Positions 40,715 through 52,303 are shown, counted from the first letter of the stretch. The stretch is 62,674 nucleotides of DNA from Clostridia bacterium (GCA_017937655.1 JAGBDE010000016.1:1-62674); one strand, 5' to 3'. Translations and numbers: made by a program. Notes: generated from the letters alone by a model not told the origin.

Positions 40715-41422
40715 ATGGAACAGACTGAAATGCTTTGGCAGTATCAGCAGGCTGACATGGCCGCAGATGCGATGGAATTGGAAATCAAGCGGGATCCTGC
40801 CCGTCTTGCTCTGAAAAAGAACCGGGAATTCCTGGTGGAGCAGCAGAACACCGTCAAGCGCATGGAAGAAGACGTGGCGCTGATGGTGGACCGGGTGGAC
40901 GTGATCAAGGTGGCCATCGCCCGCATTGAGGAACAGCTGGCGGCCCTGAGCAAGAAGATGGAAAACGAACCTCCGGCCGACCTGGAAAAGGCCCAGGAAA
41001 TGAGCAAGGACGCCCAGAAGCTGCTGGCCAACCTGACCAGCTACGAGGCTGAGCTGCAGAAGATCCAGAAGGACGCCTCCGACCGGGACCGCCAGGAGAA
41101 GGACATCCGCATGAAGTACGCCAAGGTCAAGGCCGAGTACGACAAGCAGAAAGTGGATTACGAAGCCCTCTACAAGCAGCAGATGAAGGGTCTGGAAGAA
41201 AAGCGGGCCGCTGCCCAGGAAAAGACCAAGGGCATTGATCCGGAACTGCTGGAAAAATACAAAACCATCAAGCAGCATTGCTCCCGCCCGGTGGCCAAGC
41301 TCTACGGCGACCAGTGCGGCGGCTGCAACATGAACTTGCCCCAGGCTTCCCTGCGTGTGCTCAAAAACGGTGCCAAGATCATTGAATGCGAAAACTGCGG
41401 AAGAATGCTCATCCAGATGTAA
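40715..41422 (+). CDS. Coiled-coil C4 zinc-ribbon protein (HP0958-like)
   Basis: The 235-residue product is a long antiparallel coiled coil (about 10-170, rich in Glu, Lys and Gln heptads) ending in a four-Cys zinc ribbon, CGGCN...CENCGR (about 204-230). This is the architecture of the zf-RING_7/HP0958 family. HP0958 of Helicobacter binds flagellar mRNA and sigma-54; the Firmicutes orthologue, usually downstream of Nif3, has no proven role. It starts at ATG 40715 after AAGGAGG. A strong terminator follows. Confidence 0.85.
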   Translation: MEQTEMLWQYQQADMAADAMELEIKRDPARLALKKNREFLVEQQNTVKRMEEDVALMVDRVDVIKVAIARIEEQLAALSKKMENEPPADLEKAQEMSKDAQKLLANLTSYEAELQKIQKDASDRDRQEKDIRMKYAKVKAEYDKQKVDYEALYKQQMKGLEEKRAAAQEKTKGIDPELLEKYKTIKQHCSRPVAKLYGDQCGGCNMNLPQASLRVLKNGAKIIECENCGRMLIQM

Positions 41423-41429
41423 CACATGG

Positions 41430-41467
41430 GCGCAGGAAAAGCGACACGGCCTTTCCTGCGCTTTTTT
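41430..41467 (+). terminator. Terminator of the rpoD operon
   Basis: Perfect 10-bp stem GCGCAGGAAA/TTTCCTGCGC (41430-41439 with 41452-41461) plus six T residues. Confidence 0.92.
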
Positions 41468-41490
41468 GATTCAGTTATGGAGGTTTTGCT

Positions 41491-42804
41491 ATGAATATGG
41501 TAGAACTGATCGAAAAAAAGAAGCTCAATCAGCCCCTGACCAAGGAAGAGATCCAGTATTTTGTCAGCGGCGCGGCCGACGGCAGCATCCCGGATTATCA
41601 GCTGTCTGCGCTGCTGATGGCCATCCGCCTCAATGGCATGAACCGGGAGGAGACCGTCAACCTGACCCTGGCCATGGCCCATTCCGGCGACATGATGGAT
41701 CTTTCCTCTCTGCCGGGCATCCCCACCGACAAGCACTCCACCGGCGGCGTGGGCGATACCACCACTTTGGTGCTGGCCCCGCTGGTGGCAGCCTGCGGCG
41801 TGCCCGTGGCCAAGATGAGCGGCCGCGGCCTGGGCCATACCGGCGGCACGCTGGATAAGCTGGAAAGCATCTCCGGCCTGAGCGTGGACCTGACGGAAGA
41901 GCAGTTCCTTCAGCAGGTCAGCGACATCGGCCTGGCGGTGGTGGGCCAGACCAAGAACCTTGCCCCCGCTGATAAGACCCTCTACGCCCTCCGAGATGTG
42001 ACCTCCACCGTGGACTCCCTGCCGCTGATCGCCTCCAGCATCGTCAGCAAGAAGCTGGCCAGCGGCGCCCAGGCCATCGTGCTGGACGTGAAAACCGGCG
42101 CAGGCGCGCTGATGCAGACCGTGGAGGACAGCATTCAGCTGGCCAAAACCATGGTGCGCATCGGCTGCGACGCAGGCCGCCGCATGGTAGCTTTGGTCAC
42201 CGATATGGGCGAGCCCCTGGGCAGCCACATCGGCAACGCGCTGGAGGTCAAGGAAGCCATTGACGTGCTTTCTGGCCGGGTGGAAGGTCCGCTGCTGACC
42301 GTGGCCCTGGAGCTGGGCGCACGGATGCTGGTACTGGGCGGCAAGGCGGACGATGTAGAAAGCGGCAAAGCCAAGCTGATGGACGCCCTCCGCAGCGGCG
42401 CAGGCCTGGAAAAACTCCGCCAGATGATCCGCGCCCAGGGCGGCGATCCCTCCTGCTGCGATGACGTATCCAAGCTGCCCCAGGCCAAGGTCATCGTCCC
42501 CCTTGCCAGCCGGGAGGGCGGGTACATCGCCTCCATGGACACCATCCGCCTGGGCAACGCCGCCCAGGGCATGGGCGCAGGCCGCAAGCAGAAAACCGAC
42601 GTCATCGACTTCAGCGTGGGCTTCGTGATGCATCACCGCATCGGCGATTATGTGGCCCCGGGAGACGTGATCGCCACCCTGCACGCCAAGGATGCGGAAA
42701 GCGCAGCCGTCGCCGGGGAAGAGATCCTGCAGAGCCTGCACTTCTCCCCCACCCCCGTCCCCCCCTGCAAGCTGATCCACGCTTTCATTGACAGCGGCGA
42801 CTGA
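41491..42804 (+). CDS. pdp: Pyrimidine-nucleoside phosphorylase
   Basis: A 437-residue enzyme that phosphorolyses thymidine, uridine and deoxyuridine to the base and (deoxy)ribose-1-phosphate. Signature KMSGRGLGHTGGTLDKLESI (about 110-130), phosphate loop DKHSTGGVGDTTTLV, and the family-specific ALRDVTSTVDSLPLI. The C-terminal PYNP domain is intact. Length and domain order match Bacillus Pdp. TATGGAGG precedes the start. It could act on nucleosides freed by the surface 5'-nucleotidase. Confidence 0.93.
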   Translation: MNMVELIEKKKLNQPLTKEEIQYFVSGAADGSIPDYQLSALLMAIRLNGMNREETVNLTLAMAHSGDMMDLSSLPGIPTDKHSTGGVGDTTTLVLAPLVAACGVPVAKMSGRGLGHTGGTLDKLESISGLSVDLTEEQFLQQVSDIGLAVVGQTKNLAPADKTLYALRDVTSTVDSLPLIASSIVSKKLASGAQAIVLDVKTGAGALMQTVEDSIQLAKTMVRIGCDAGRRMVALVTDMGEPLGSHIGNALEVKEAIDVLSGRVEGPLLTVALELGARMLVLGGKADDVESGKAKLMDALRSGAGLEKLRQMIRAQGGDPSCCDDVSKLPQAKVIVPLASREGGYIASMDTIRLGNAAQGMGAGRKQKTDVIDFSVGFVMHHRIGDYVAPGDVIATLHAKDAESAAVAGEEILQSLHFSPTPVPPCKLIHAFIDSGD

Positions 42805-42851
42805 CATCGCCCCTGCATCCTCCCCGGTCATGAGTGGCCGGGGATTTCTTA

Positions 42852-42881
42852 TTGCCATCACACCGTTTTTCGTGCTATACT
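42852..42881 (+). promoter_or_regulatory. Promoter of the rsuA-like / Hsp70-like operon
   Basis: TTGCCA (42852-42857), 18 bases, TATACT (42876-42881) with an upstream TGC. It lies 33 bases before the pseudouridine synthase gene. Confidence 0.6.
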
Positions 42882-42913
42882 GTATACGATTTCTACTGAA
42901 AACAGGAGGAGCT

Positions 42914-43618
42914 ATGCGGCTGCAAAAGTACCTTGCCTCCTGCGGTGTGGCGTCCCGCCGCAATGCGGAAAAGCTGATCGCAGAAGGGCATGTAACCGTT
43001 GACGGCGTTTGCATTACTGAAATGGGCGTGCAGGTGGAAGATCATCAGGTCGTCTGCGTGGACGGCAGAAAGGTCACCCCGGAGGCCGAGAAACACTACA
43101 TTCTTTACCACAAGCCCGCCGGTGAGGTGACCACCGTCAGCGACCCGGAAGGCCGCGCCACGGTGCTGGATCGTTTCCGGGATTATCCCGTGCGGCTGTA
43201 TCCCGTCGGCCGCCTGGACTACGACAGCGAAGGCCTGCTCCTTCTCACCAACGACGGCGATCTGACCGAGCGGATGCTCCACCCCTCCATGGAGGTGGAT
43301 AAGGTCTACCTGGCCCGGGTCAGCTACCAGGTCACCCCCGAGGAAGCCCGGAAGCTGGCCAGCGGCGTGGTGGTGGACGGCCGCAAGACCGCCCGCGCCA
43401 AAACCAAAATTCTCAGCGTGCAGAACCTGTTTACGGATATGCTCATCACCATCCATGAGGGCCGGAACCGGCAGGTGCGTAAGATGGTGGAGCAAATCGG
43501 CCACGAGGTGGTCATGCTCAGGCGCATCCGCTTCGGCCCCCTGAAGCTGGGCGATCTGCCCCGGGGCCAGTGGCGGCACCTGACCAAAGAGGAACTGGAC
43601 GAGCTCAAAGCATTGTAA
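42914..43618 (+). CDS. rRNA pseudouridine synthase, RsuA/RluB family
   Basis: The 234-residue protein has an N-terminal S4 RNA-binding domain (MRLQKYLASCGVASRRNAEKLI...GHVTVDG) and a catalytic domain with YPVGRLDYDSEGLLLLTNDGDL, where Asp in GRLDYDSEG is the family catalytic residue. It isomerises one specific uridine in 16S or 23S rRNA; which one cannot be decided here. AGGAGG precedes the ATG. The first gene of the five-gene operon leading to the Hsp70-like protein. Confidence 0.92.
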   Translation: MRLQKYLASCGVASRRNAEKLIAEGHVTVDGVCITEMGVQVEDHQVVCVDGRKVTPEAEKHYILYHKPAGEVTTVSDPEGRATVLDRFRDYPVRLYPVGRLDYDSEGLLLLTNDGDLTERMLHPSMEVDKVYLARVSYQVTPEEARKLASGVVVDGRKTARAKTKILSVQNLFTDMLITIHEGRNRQVRKMVEQIGHEVVMLRRIRFGPLKLGDLPRGQWRHLTKEELDELKAL

Positions 43619-43651
43619 TTGACTCATTTTCATAATCAGGAGGTAACTAAC

Positions 43652-44299
43652 ATGGCTAACAACGGATGTCTCTCTACTATTTTCAGCCTGCTCATGGGCG
43701 GCGGTTCTTCCTCCTCTTCCGGCGGCGGCCTCATGAACGGCGTCGTGGGCGATGTGCTTGACGACCTGATCGATACCAATTCCGGCAACGGCGGCCTTGG
43801 CGATATGCTGGGCGGCCTGACTGGTGGCGACTCCGAGGGCGGCCTGGGCGACATGCTGGGCGGCCTGGGCGATACCTTCACCGACCTGACCGGCATCGGC
43901 GCCACCAACACCGAGGCCTCCGACATGGCCAAGGAAAAGGGCGCCAACAAGATCTCTGCTTCCGGCAAGAAGCCTTCCAGCCTGTCCAGCGCTTCCTCCA
44001 AGGAGAAAGCCGGACGTCATCGTCCCAGCGTGCAGCGGGAGCGGGCCTCTGCTTCCAGCGGCTCCACCGTGCAGAGCGCTGCCCAGGCAGCCAAGGAGCG
44101 CGCCAAGGAAAAGGCCAGCCGTCCCCGTCCCCAGCGTGAAAAGATCTCCGCTTCCAGCGGTTCCACCGTCCAGAGCGCTGCTCAGGCAGCCAAGGAACGG
44201 GCCCGCGAAAAGGCCGGCAAGACCGGCAGCAGCGGCAAACTGGGCACGGCACGTCGGCCCAGCAGCCTCTCCGGCAAGAAGAAGACCCGGGATCTGTAA
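43652..44299 (+). CDS. Low-complexity Gly/Ser-rich protein with duplicated basic repeat
   Basis: A 215-residue protein with no recognised domain. The N-terminal part is Gly/Ser/Asp-rich with the unit GLGDMLGGL twice (about 50-80); the rest is a basic, low-complexity segment with a 33-residue repeat (SASSGSTVQSAAQAAKERA, twice, 99 bases apart in DNA). It has no signal peptide. It is the first of three genes (with 44302-45147 and 45167-47053) that look functionally linked. The start at MANNGC follows CAGGAGG. It could be a client or scaffold of the Hsp70-like protein, but that is a guess. Confidence 0.6.
   Translation: MANNGCLSTIFSLLMGGGSSSSSGGGLMNGVVGDVLDDLIDTNSGNGGLGDMLGGLTGGDSEGGLGDMLGGLGDTFTDLTGIGATNTEASDMAKEKGANKISASGKKPSSLSSASSKEKAGRHRPSVQRERASASSGSTVQSAAQAAKERAKEKASRPRPQREKISASSGSTVQSAAQAAKERAREKAGKTGSSGKLGTARRPSSLSGKKKTRDL
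44048..44220 (+). repeat. Tandem coding repeat, period 99 bp
   Basis: Two near-identical units begin at 44048 and 44147 and encode SASSGSTVQSAAQAAKERA. Third-position differences (for example GGC/GGT, GTG/GTC) show it is not a very recent copy. Confidence 0.8.
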
Positions 44300-44301
44300 T
44301 C

Positions 44302-45147
44302 ATGACAGCCTTTGAATGCTGGCAGGAACAACGGGACGAACTGAAACAGTCCCTGCACAAGCAAAACAGCATGGCGGATGTGGTTTTTTCCATCCGCCAT
44401 GCTTTGATGCAAACAGAGCAGAATCTGCTGGCTGCCCAGCGGGACGACGTGCTGCGCCAGCAGCTGGGCGTGCTGTTTTCCTTTGCCAAAAGCGCGGTGC
44501 TCTATCTGGAAACGCCCATGGCCACGTCCACCTGGGTGGCCCAGAGCCGGAAAAAGCAGCCTGCCAACGGCGGAAAGCTGCTTTTACGCCTGCTGCCCAT
44601 CGGGCTGATTTTGCTCTGCGGGCTGTTCTGCTATTTTGAAAAGCTGACCTTCGGGTGGATCCTTTCCCTGGTGGCGCTTGTGTTCTACGCCCTCAGCTTC
44701 CTGCCGGAAAAGAAGCCCGCCCCCAAGGACGACGCCCTGCGCATCACCTTCACCCCCGATGCGGAGCGGCTGCTTTCCGTCATTGACGGGCAGATGCGCA
44801 CCATCGACCGCTGCATCAACGATTTCACCTACCTAAACGACAGCCTCCGGGGCGACGACCACTCCGCAAACGCTGCCATGGCAGGGAAAATCGGCGATCT
44901 GATGGAAGCGGTATACGACGTAGACCCCGAAAGCCGGGAACCCCTGGAGGACGCTTTGCAGGGCCTCCTTTCCGACATGGGCCTGACCGCCGTTCCCTAC
45001 AGCGAGCAAACCGCCCGGCTGTTCACCACTTTGCCCTCCAAGAACGAGACCCGTACCATCGCGCCGGCCATCGTGACCAGCGAGGATTTTGGGCTGCTTC
45101 GCCGCGGCACCGCCGCCGTGAAGATGGACGGCCAGCAACACAGCTAA
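44302..45147 (+). CDS. Two-span membrane protein with GrpE-like C-terminal region
   Basis: The 281-residue product has an N-terminal helical region (about 1-75), two membrane spans (about 94-111 and 117-134) and a cytoplasmic C-terminus. The C-terminal part (about 205-275: EPLEDALQGLLSDMGLTAVPYSEQ, then TRTIAPAIVT and LLRRGTAAV) reads like the four-helix/beta part of a GrpE-type nucleotide exchange factor, where RPA and G..V motifs contact Hsp70. It lies two bases behind the Gly/Ser-rich gene and 19 before the Hsp70-like gene, so a membrane-tethered exchange factor for that chaperone is plausible. This is inference, not a database result. Confidence 0.55.
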   Translation: MTAFECWQEQRDELKQSLHKQNSMADVVFSIRHALMQTEQNLLAAQRDDVLRQQLGVLFSFAKSAVLYLETPMATSTWVAQSRKKQPANGGKLLLRLLPIGLILLCGLFCYFEKLTFGWILSLVALVFYALSFLPEKKPAPKDDALRITFTPDAERLLSVIDGQMRTIDRCINDFTYLNDSLRGDDHSANAAMAGKIGDLMEAVYDVDPESREPLEDALQGLLSDMGLTAVPYSEQTARLFTTLPSKNETRTIAPAIVTSEDFGLLRRGTAAVKMDGQQHS

Positions 45148-45166
45148 ACCAATGAAGGAGCGACCT

Positions 45167-47053
45167 ATGCGCTATATCGGGTTTGACGTAGGCGATGGCG
45201 AAAGCGCCGTCGCCGCTTTTGAACAGGGCAGCGGCATCGAGCCCATCATTCTGCCTGTTCACGGTTCAAAAAGCATATTGAGCGCCGTGGGAATCCTGAA
45301 CGGCGAAATCGTCATCGGCGAAAGGGCCTACACGGACGCCCTGGCCGATGGCCTCAGCGTGCGCTTCAAGAGCCGCTTCACCTACGATACCAGCCGCAAC
45401 GAGGACATCGTCCGCTTTGTGCGGGGCGTGATCCGCCACCTGACGGACAGCGGCGCCGTCCAGCCGGAGGATCGTTTCGTCATCGGCTGCCCCGCCGGCT
45501 GGAACGCCACCGCCCGGGCCCGCTACCGGGATCTGCTCATCCGGGCCGGCATCCGGGATCCCCAGGTCATCTCCGAGTCCCGGGCCGCCTTCCTCTACGC
45601 TAAATACGCCAAGACCGTGGCCCTGGATATCGACATCCTGAACGAAAGCGCGCTGGTGATTGACATCGGTTCTTCCACGCTGGACTTTGCTTACATCGTG
45701 GACGGCCGGGAGACCGGCGTGGGCACCTTTGGCGATATCGCTTTGGGCGGTGGCATCCTGGACGCCGAGCTGCTCCGGCTGATGGTGGAAAAGAGCCGGG
45801 AGCGGGAGCAGATCCAGGCGGTGCTGAACGAAAGCCGCAGCTGGTACAGCTATTGCGAAATCCAGGCACGTCGGCTGAAAGAAGAGTTTTTCACCCGACT
45901 GCCCGCCGAGCCCAATGTGAACGTGAAAAAGCAGCTGCGCATCTGCTACGACGGCGTGCAGAAGCTCCAATTGCAGCTGAATCAGGACATCGCCCAGTGC
46001 CTGATCTACAATCCCCTGTCCGTGCTCAGCGGCCGCAGTTTCTATCAGGCCGTGGAGGAAGCCCTGAAGGACGCCGTACGCCTCACCGCGGCCAATCCGC
46101 CCCGGCTGGTGTTGCTCACCGGCGGCGCATCCCGGATGGATTTCTTCCGGGAGCTTTGCCGCGAGACCTTCTCCGGGGCTGTGGTGGTTTGCTGCCCGGA
46201 ACCGGAATTTTCCATCGCCAAGGGCCTGAGTTACGCGGGCTGGGTGGACGAAAACCTCCGGGCCTTCCGCAAGTCCATCGAGGAGGAAGTGACGGAAGCC
46301 AGGGTGAGTCACATCGCCCGGGAAGCCTTGCCCGACCTGCAATCCGACGCTGTGGAAGTCCTCACCGACCTGATCATTGACGAGGCCCTGCTGCCCATGG
46401 TCAGCGACTGGCGGCACGGCAAGATCGACACCCTGGACGAGATGAACGGCCGCATCAGCAAGCGGATGGAGCAGGTCATGGCCTCCCCCATGGCAGCCGA
46501 GGCCCTGGAGCCCTGCATGGAACGCTGGCTGCACGGCCTTACCGGCAAGCTGCAGGCCCTCATCGACCCCATTTGCGACCGGCACGAGGTGCCCCGGAAG
46601 GAAATGCAGCTGAACCTGACCGCAGCCGGGGCCAACACCGTGGCTCTCAACCCCAAAGATCTGACCGGCAGCCATTTCACCAGCACCATTTTGACCGTGC
46701 TGGTCAGCGTGCTGACGGGCCTGCTCTGCGGCGGCAGCGGCGTGGCGCTGGTGGCGTCCGGCCTGCCCGGCTTCATTTTCGGCCTGGCGGCAGGCGCGCT
46801 CATCTCCATTCTGGGCGCGGACGTGATCAGCAAGGGCATCACCAAGGCCAATATTCCTTTGCTTTTGCGCACCAAGGCCATTGAAAAGCGCCTTGGCAGC
46901 GACCAGACCCGCAAAAAAATCCGGGACGCCCTGAACAAGGAGCTGGGCAGCGAGAACGGCCAGTTCCAGACCCAGGTGGTCGGCGGCTTCACCCGGTCCT
47001 TCCGCAGCTACGTGAGCACCATCGCCCAGGCGGCGGAAATCCCCATCGAATAA
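45167..47053 (+). CDS. Hsp70-like (DnaK-type) ATPase with C-terminal membrane hairpin
   Basis: A 628-residue protein with an actin-like ATPase domain. The phosphate-1 motif is GFDVGDGESAVA at the start, phosphate-2 is LVIDIGSSTLDFAYI (about 160-175), and the adenosine motif is VLLTGGASRMDFF (about 320). Instead of the beta-sandwich substrate-binding domain of DnaK it has a helical region and two hydrophobic stretches (about 500-548), then a basic tail. ATG chosen at 45167; the ATG at 45152 overlaps the AAGGAG site. No DnaJ or canonical grpE gene is beside it. Confidence 0.8.
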   Translation: MRYIGFDVGDGESAVAAFEQGSGIEPIILPVHGSKSILSAVGILNGEIVIGERAYTDALADGLSVRFKSRFTYDTSRNEDIVRFVRGVIRHLTDSGAVQPEDRFVIGCPAGWNATARARYRDLLIRAGIRDPQVISESRAAFLYAKYAKTVALDIDILNESALVIDIGSSTLDFAYIVDGRETGVGTFGDIALGGGILDAELLRLMVEKSREREQIQAVLNESRSWYSYCEIQARRLKEEFFTRLPAEPNVNVKKQLRICYDGVQKLQLQLNQDIAQCLIYNPLSVLSGRSFYQAVEEALKDAVRLTAANPPRLVLLTGGASRMDFFRELCRETFSGAVVVCCPEPEFSIAKGLSYAGWVDENLRAFRKSIEEEVTEARVSHIAREALPDLQSDAVEVLTDLIIDEALLPMVSDWRHGKIDTLDEMNGRISKRMEQVMASPMAAEALEPCMERWLHGLTGKLQALIDPICDRHEVPRKEMQLNLTAAGANTVALNPKDLTGSHFTSTILTVLVSVLTGLLCGGSGVALVASGLPGFIFGLAAGALISILGADVISKGITKANIPLLLRTKAIEKRLGSDQTRKKIRDALNKELGSENGQFQTQVVGGFTRSFRSYVSTIAQAAEIPIE

Positions 47054-47068
47054 CATCGGAGGCACAAT

Positions 47069-48241
47069 ATGGCTAATGTTTATCTGGTTCCCAAGAAGGA
47101 ACAGCGCGTGTATGGCGGCCACCCCTGGGTGTTCCGCAGCGACATCGCCCGGGTGGAGGGCGACCACAAGGACGGCGGCGTGGTTCGTGTCCTGTCCGAC
47201 CGGAGCAAATTCCTGGGCATGGCGGTGTACAATCCCCAGTCCCAGATCAGCCTGCGGATGCTGAGCCGCCGGGACGAAAGCATAGGCAGCGCTTTCATCC
47301 GCCGGCAGGTGAAGACCGCTATCGACTACCGCCGCAAGTTTGCCGACCTGAACAGCTGCCGCCTCATCTTTGCCGAGAGCGACGGCCTGCCCGCTGTCAT
47401 CGCCGATAAATTCGGCGACGTGGTGGTGCTGCAGGTGCTGTGCCTGGGCATGGAGCGGTTCAAGCAGGACATTGTGGACGCCATCGTGGAAGAGTTGCAT
47501 CCTGCGGGCATCTACGAGCGCAACGACGTTCCCGTCCGGGAGCTGGAAGGCCTGGAGCAGCACACCGGCCTGTTGTACGGCCAGGTGCCCGACCGGGTGG
47601 AAATGGTGGAAAACGGCGTCCATTTCTGGGTGGACGTAAAGGAAGGCCAGAAGACGGGCTTCTTCCTGGACCAGAAGGAAAACCGGGCCGCTATCGCCCC
47701 CTTTGTGAAGGACGCCCGGGTGCTGGACTGCTTCACCCACACCGGCAGCTTCGCTCTGCATGCCGCCCACTACGGCGCCAAAGAAGTCATCGGCGTGGAC
47801 ATCAGCGACTACGCTTGCCAGTTTGCCACGGAAAACGCCCGGCTGAACCATGTGGAGGACCGCGTTCGCTTCGAGTGCGCCAACTGCTTCGACTACCTCC
47901 GGGAAGCCCAGGAGGCCAAGGAGCAGTTCGACGTGGTCATCCTGGATCCGCCCGCCTTCACCAAGACCCGCTCCGCTGTGGAGGGAGCCATCCGCGGCTA
48001 CAAGGAGATCAACCTCAAGGGCATGAAGCTGGTCAAGGACGGCGGCTACCTGGTCACCTGCTCCTGCAGCCAGCACGTCACCCCGCCCTTGTTCCGCCAG
48101 ATGCTGCTGGACGCCCAGAAGGACGCCCGGGTGAAGCTGCGGCAGGTGGAGTGGCGCACCCAGGGCCGGGATCATCCCATCCTGCTGTCCTCTCCGGAAA
48201 CGGAATACCTCAAATGCGCCATTTTCCAGGTGTTCAAGTAA
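47069..48241 (+). CDS. PUA-domain 23S rRNA methyltransferase, RlmI type
   Basis: The 390-residue product has an N-terminal PUA domain (about 1-70, YGGHPWVFRSDIARV), a middle EEHEE-like region, and a Rossmann methyltransferase domain with KTGFFLDQKENR, LDCFTHTGSFALHAAHYGAKEVIGVDIS and the DPPAF motif near 290. RlmI methylates cytosine C5 in 23S rRNA; the catalytic Cys sits in LVTCSCSQH. It closes the operon (15 bases behind the Hsp70-like gene). The specific rRNA position is not determined. Confidence 0.9.
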   Translation: MANVYLVPKKEQRVYGGHPWVFRSDIARVEGDHKDGGVVRVLSDRSKFLGMAVYNPQSQISLRMLSRRDESIGSAFIRRQVKTAIDYRRKFADLNSCRLIFAESDGLPAVIADKFGDVVVLQVLCLGMERFKQDIVDAIVEELHPAGIYERNDVPVRELEGLEQHTGLLYGQVPDRVEMVENGVHFWVDVKEGQKTGFFLDQKENRAAIAPFVKDARVLDCFTHTGSFALHAAHYGAKEVIGVDISDYACQFATENARLNHVEDRVRFECANCFDYLREAQEAKEQFDVVILDPPAFTKTRSAVEGAIRGYKEINLKGMKLVKDGGYLVTCSCSQHVTPPLFRQMLLDAQKDARVKLRQVEWRTQGRDHPILLSSPETEYLKCAIFQVFK

Positions 48242-48266
48242 GCAGCAACGATTGCCGTGGTTCAAC

Positions 48267-48307
48267 AACAAAACTCCGCGTGATTCACGATCATGCGGAG
48301 TTTTGTT
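48267..48307 (+). terminator. Terminator of the operon 42914-48241
   Basis: Perfect 13-bp stem AACAAAACTCCGC/GCGGAGTTTTGTT (48267-48279 with 48295-48307). T residues are within the right arm. Confidence 0.75.
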
Positions 48308-48330
48308 ATGCCTAAAGCGCAAGCATAGTA

Positions 48331-48359
48331 AAAGTCACAGCAAAAGATGCTGTGACTTT
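48331..48359 (-). terminator. Terminator of prfB
   Basis: Perfect 12-bp stem AAAGTCACAGCA/TGCTGTGACTTT (48331-48342 with 48348-48359) 16 bases after the prfB stop; on the minus strand T residues follow the stem. Confidence 0.75.
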
Positions 48360-48375
48360 CACACGCTTCATTTCC

Positions 48376-49473
48376 TTACTGCATCTTCAAGAACGCAGTG
48401 ATAAATCCATCAATGTTGCCGTCCATGACATCGTCCACGTTGCCGCTTTCAAAGCTGGTACGGTGGTCCTTGACCATGGTGTAGGGCTGGAAGACGTAGG
48501 AGCGGATCTGGCTGCCCCATTCGATTTTCTTCATTTCGCCCTTGATGTCGCTCATCTGTTCTTCACGCTCGCGCTGCTTCAGTTCCAGCAGACGGCTCTT
48601 CAGAATGCGAAGGCAGACCTCGCGGTTCTGGATCTGGCTGCGCTCGTTCTGGCACTGGGCCACGATGCCGGTGGGGATGTGGGTCATACGCACAGCAGAG
48701 TCAGTACGGTTAACGTGCTGACCGCCGGCGCCGCCGGCACGGTAGGTATCGATACGGACTTCGTCCATGTTGATCTCAAAGTCCTGATCGCCCTCCAGAA
48801 TGGGAGCCACGTCCAGGGAGCTGAAAGAGGTGTGGCGGCGGGCATTGGAGTCAAAGGGAGAGATGCGCACCAGACGGTGCACGCCGCGCTCGCTACGCAG
48901 GAAGCCGTAGGCGTTGTCGCCTTCCACCTGGAAGGTAACGCTCTTCAGGCCCGCTTCGTCGCCGTCCAGGATGTCGTTGACGGTCACCTTGAAGCCATGG
49001 CGCTCGCAGTAGCGGGTGTACATGCGGAACAGCATGGAAGTCCAGTCCTGGGCCTCGGTTCCGCCGGCGCCCGCGTGCAGGCTCAGAACGGCGTTGCTGT
49101 TGTCGTATTCGCCCCGCATCAGGGTTTCCAGCTCCAGGGCGTCCGCATCGTCGGTCAGGGACTGCAGCTCGCTTTCGCACTCTGCGCCCATCTCGTCGTC
49201 CGGATCTTCCTTGAGAAGCATCAGCATGGCCTCGATGTCGTCGGCCCGATCCTTCAGCTGCTTGACCCGGTTCAGTTTGCCTTCAATCTGGCTTACCTTG
49301 CGGTTCACCGCGGTGGAGCGCTCCAGGTCGTTCCAGAACTCGGGCACGTTCATTTCTTCCCTGAGTTCCGTCAGTTCTTCCTCCAGATGAGGCAGGTTCA
49401 GGGCATCGGCCGCCTTCTCCACCGTATCGCGGAGCTTGTTCAGTTCCTGAGAATACCGTTCAAGATCGATCAT
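48376..49473 (-). CDS. prfB: Peptide chain release factor 2
   Basis: The 365-residue product has the stop-codon-recognition tripeptide SPF (ISPFDS) and the hydrolysis motif GGQ in RAGGAGGQHVNRT. It releases finished proteins at UGA and UAA. It reads as one uninterrupted frame of exactly the full-length size, so the programmed +1 frameshift found in most bacterial prfB genes is absent. AGGAAAG precedes the start. It follows secA in the same direction after 43 bases, the usual Firmicutes order secA-prfB. Confidence 0.96.
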   Translation of the reverse strand: MIDLERYSQELNKLRDTVEKAADALNLPHLEEELTELREEMNVPEFWNDLERSTAVNRKVSQIEGKLNRVKQLKDRADDIEAMLMLLKEDPDDEMGAECESELQSLTDDADALELETLMRGEYDNSNAVLSLHAGAGGTEAQDWTSMLFRMYTRYCERHGFKVTVNDILDGDEAGLKSVTFQVEGDNAYGFLRSERGVHRLVRISPFDSNARRHTSFSSLDVAPILEGDQDFEINMDEVRIDTYRAGGAGGQHVNRTDSAVRMTHIPTGIVAQCQNERSQIQNREVCLRILKSRLLELKQREREEQMSDIKGEMKKIEWGSQIRSYVFQPYTMVKDHRTSFESGNVDDVMDGNIDGFITAFLKMQ

Positions 49474-49516
49474 TTCTGCTTTCCTACTCTCTGTGTCAAT
49501 AGTTGGTGGGAAGGGG

Positions 49517-52228
<2,712 letters not shown>

Positions 52229-52303
52229 TGCCAAGAAAAACTCCTTTACGGTTTCATTTCTGCCGCAGGCGAAAAAGCCCGGCAGCATAAAAACATACAT
52301 TTT

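Noticed and set aside
41430..41467. Hairpin before pdp considered as a riboswitch expression platform
   Set aside because: It follows the previous gene by 8 bases and has no aptamer upstream; a plain terminator explains it.
45266..48322. Minus-strand open frame of 1018 residues across the Hsp70-like and RlmI genes
   Set aside because: Runs through two real genes and their gap; His/Gln/Ala-rich with no start signal.
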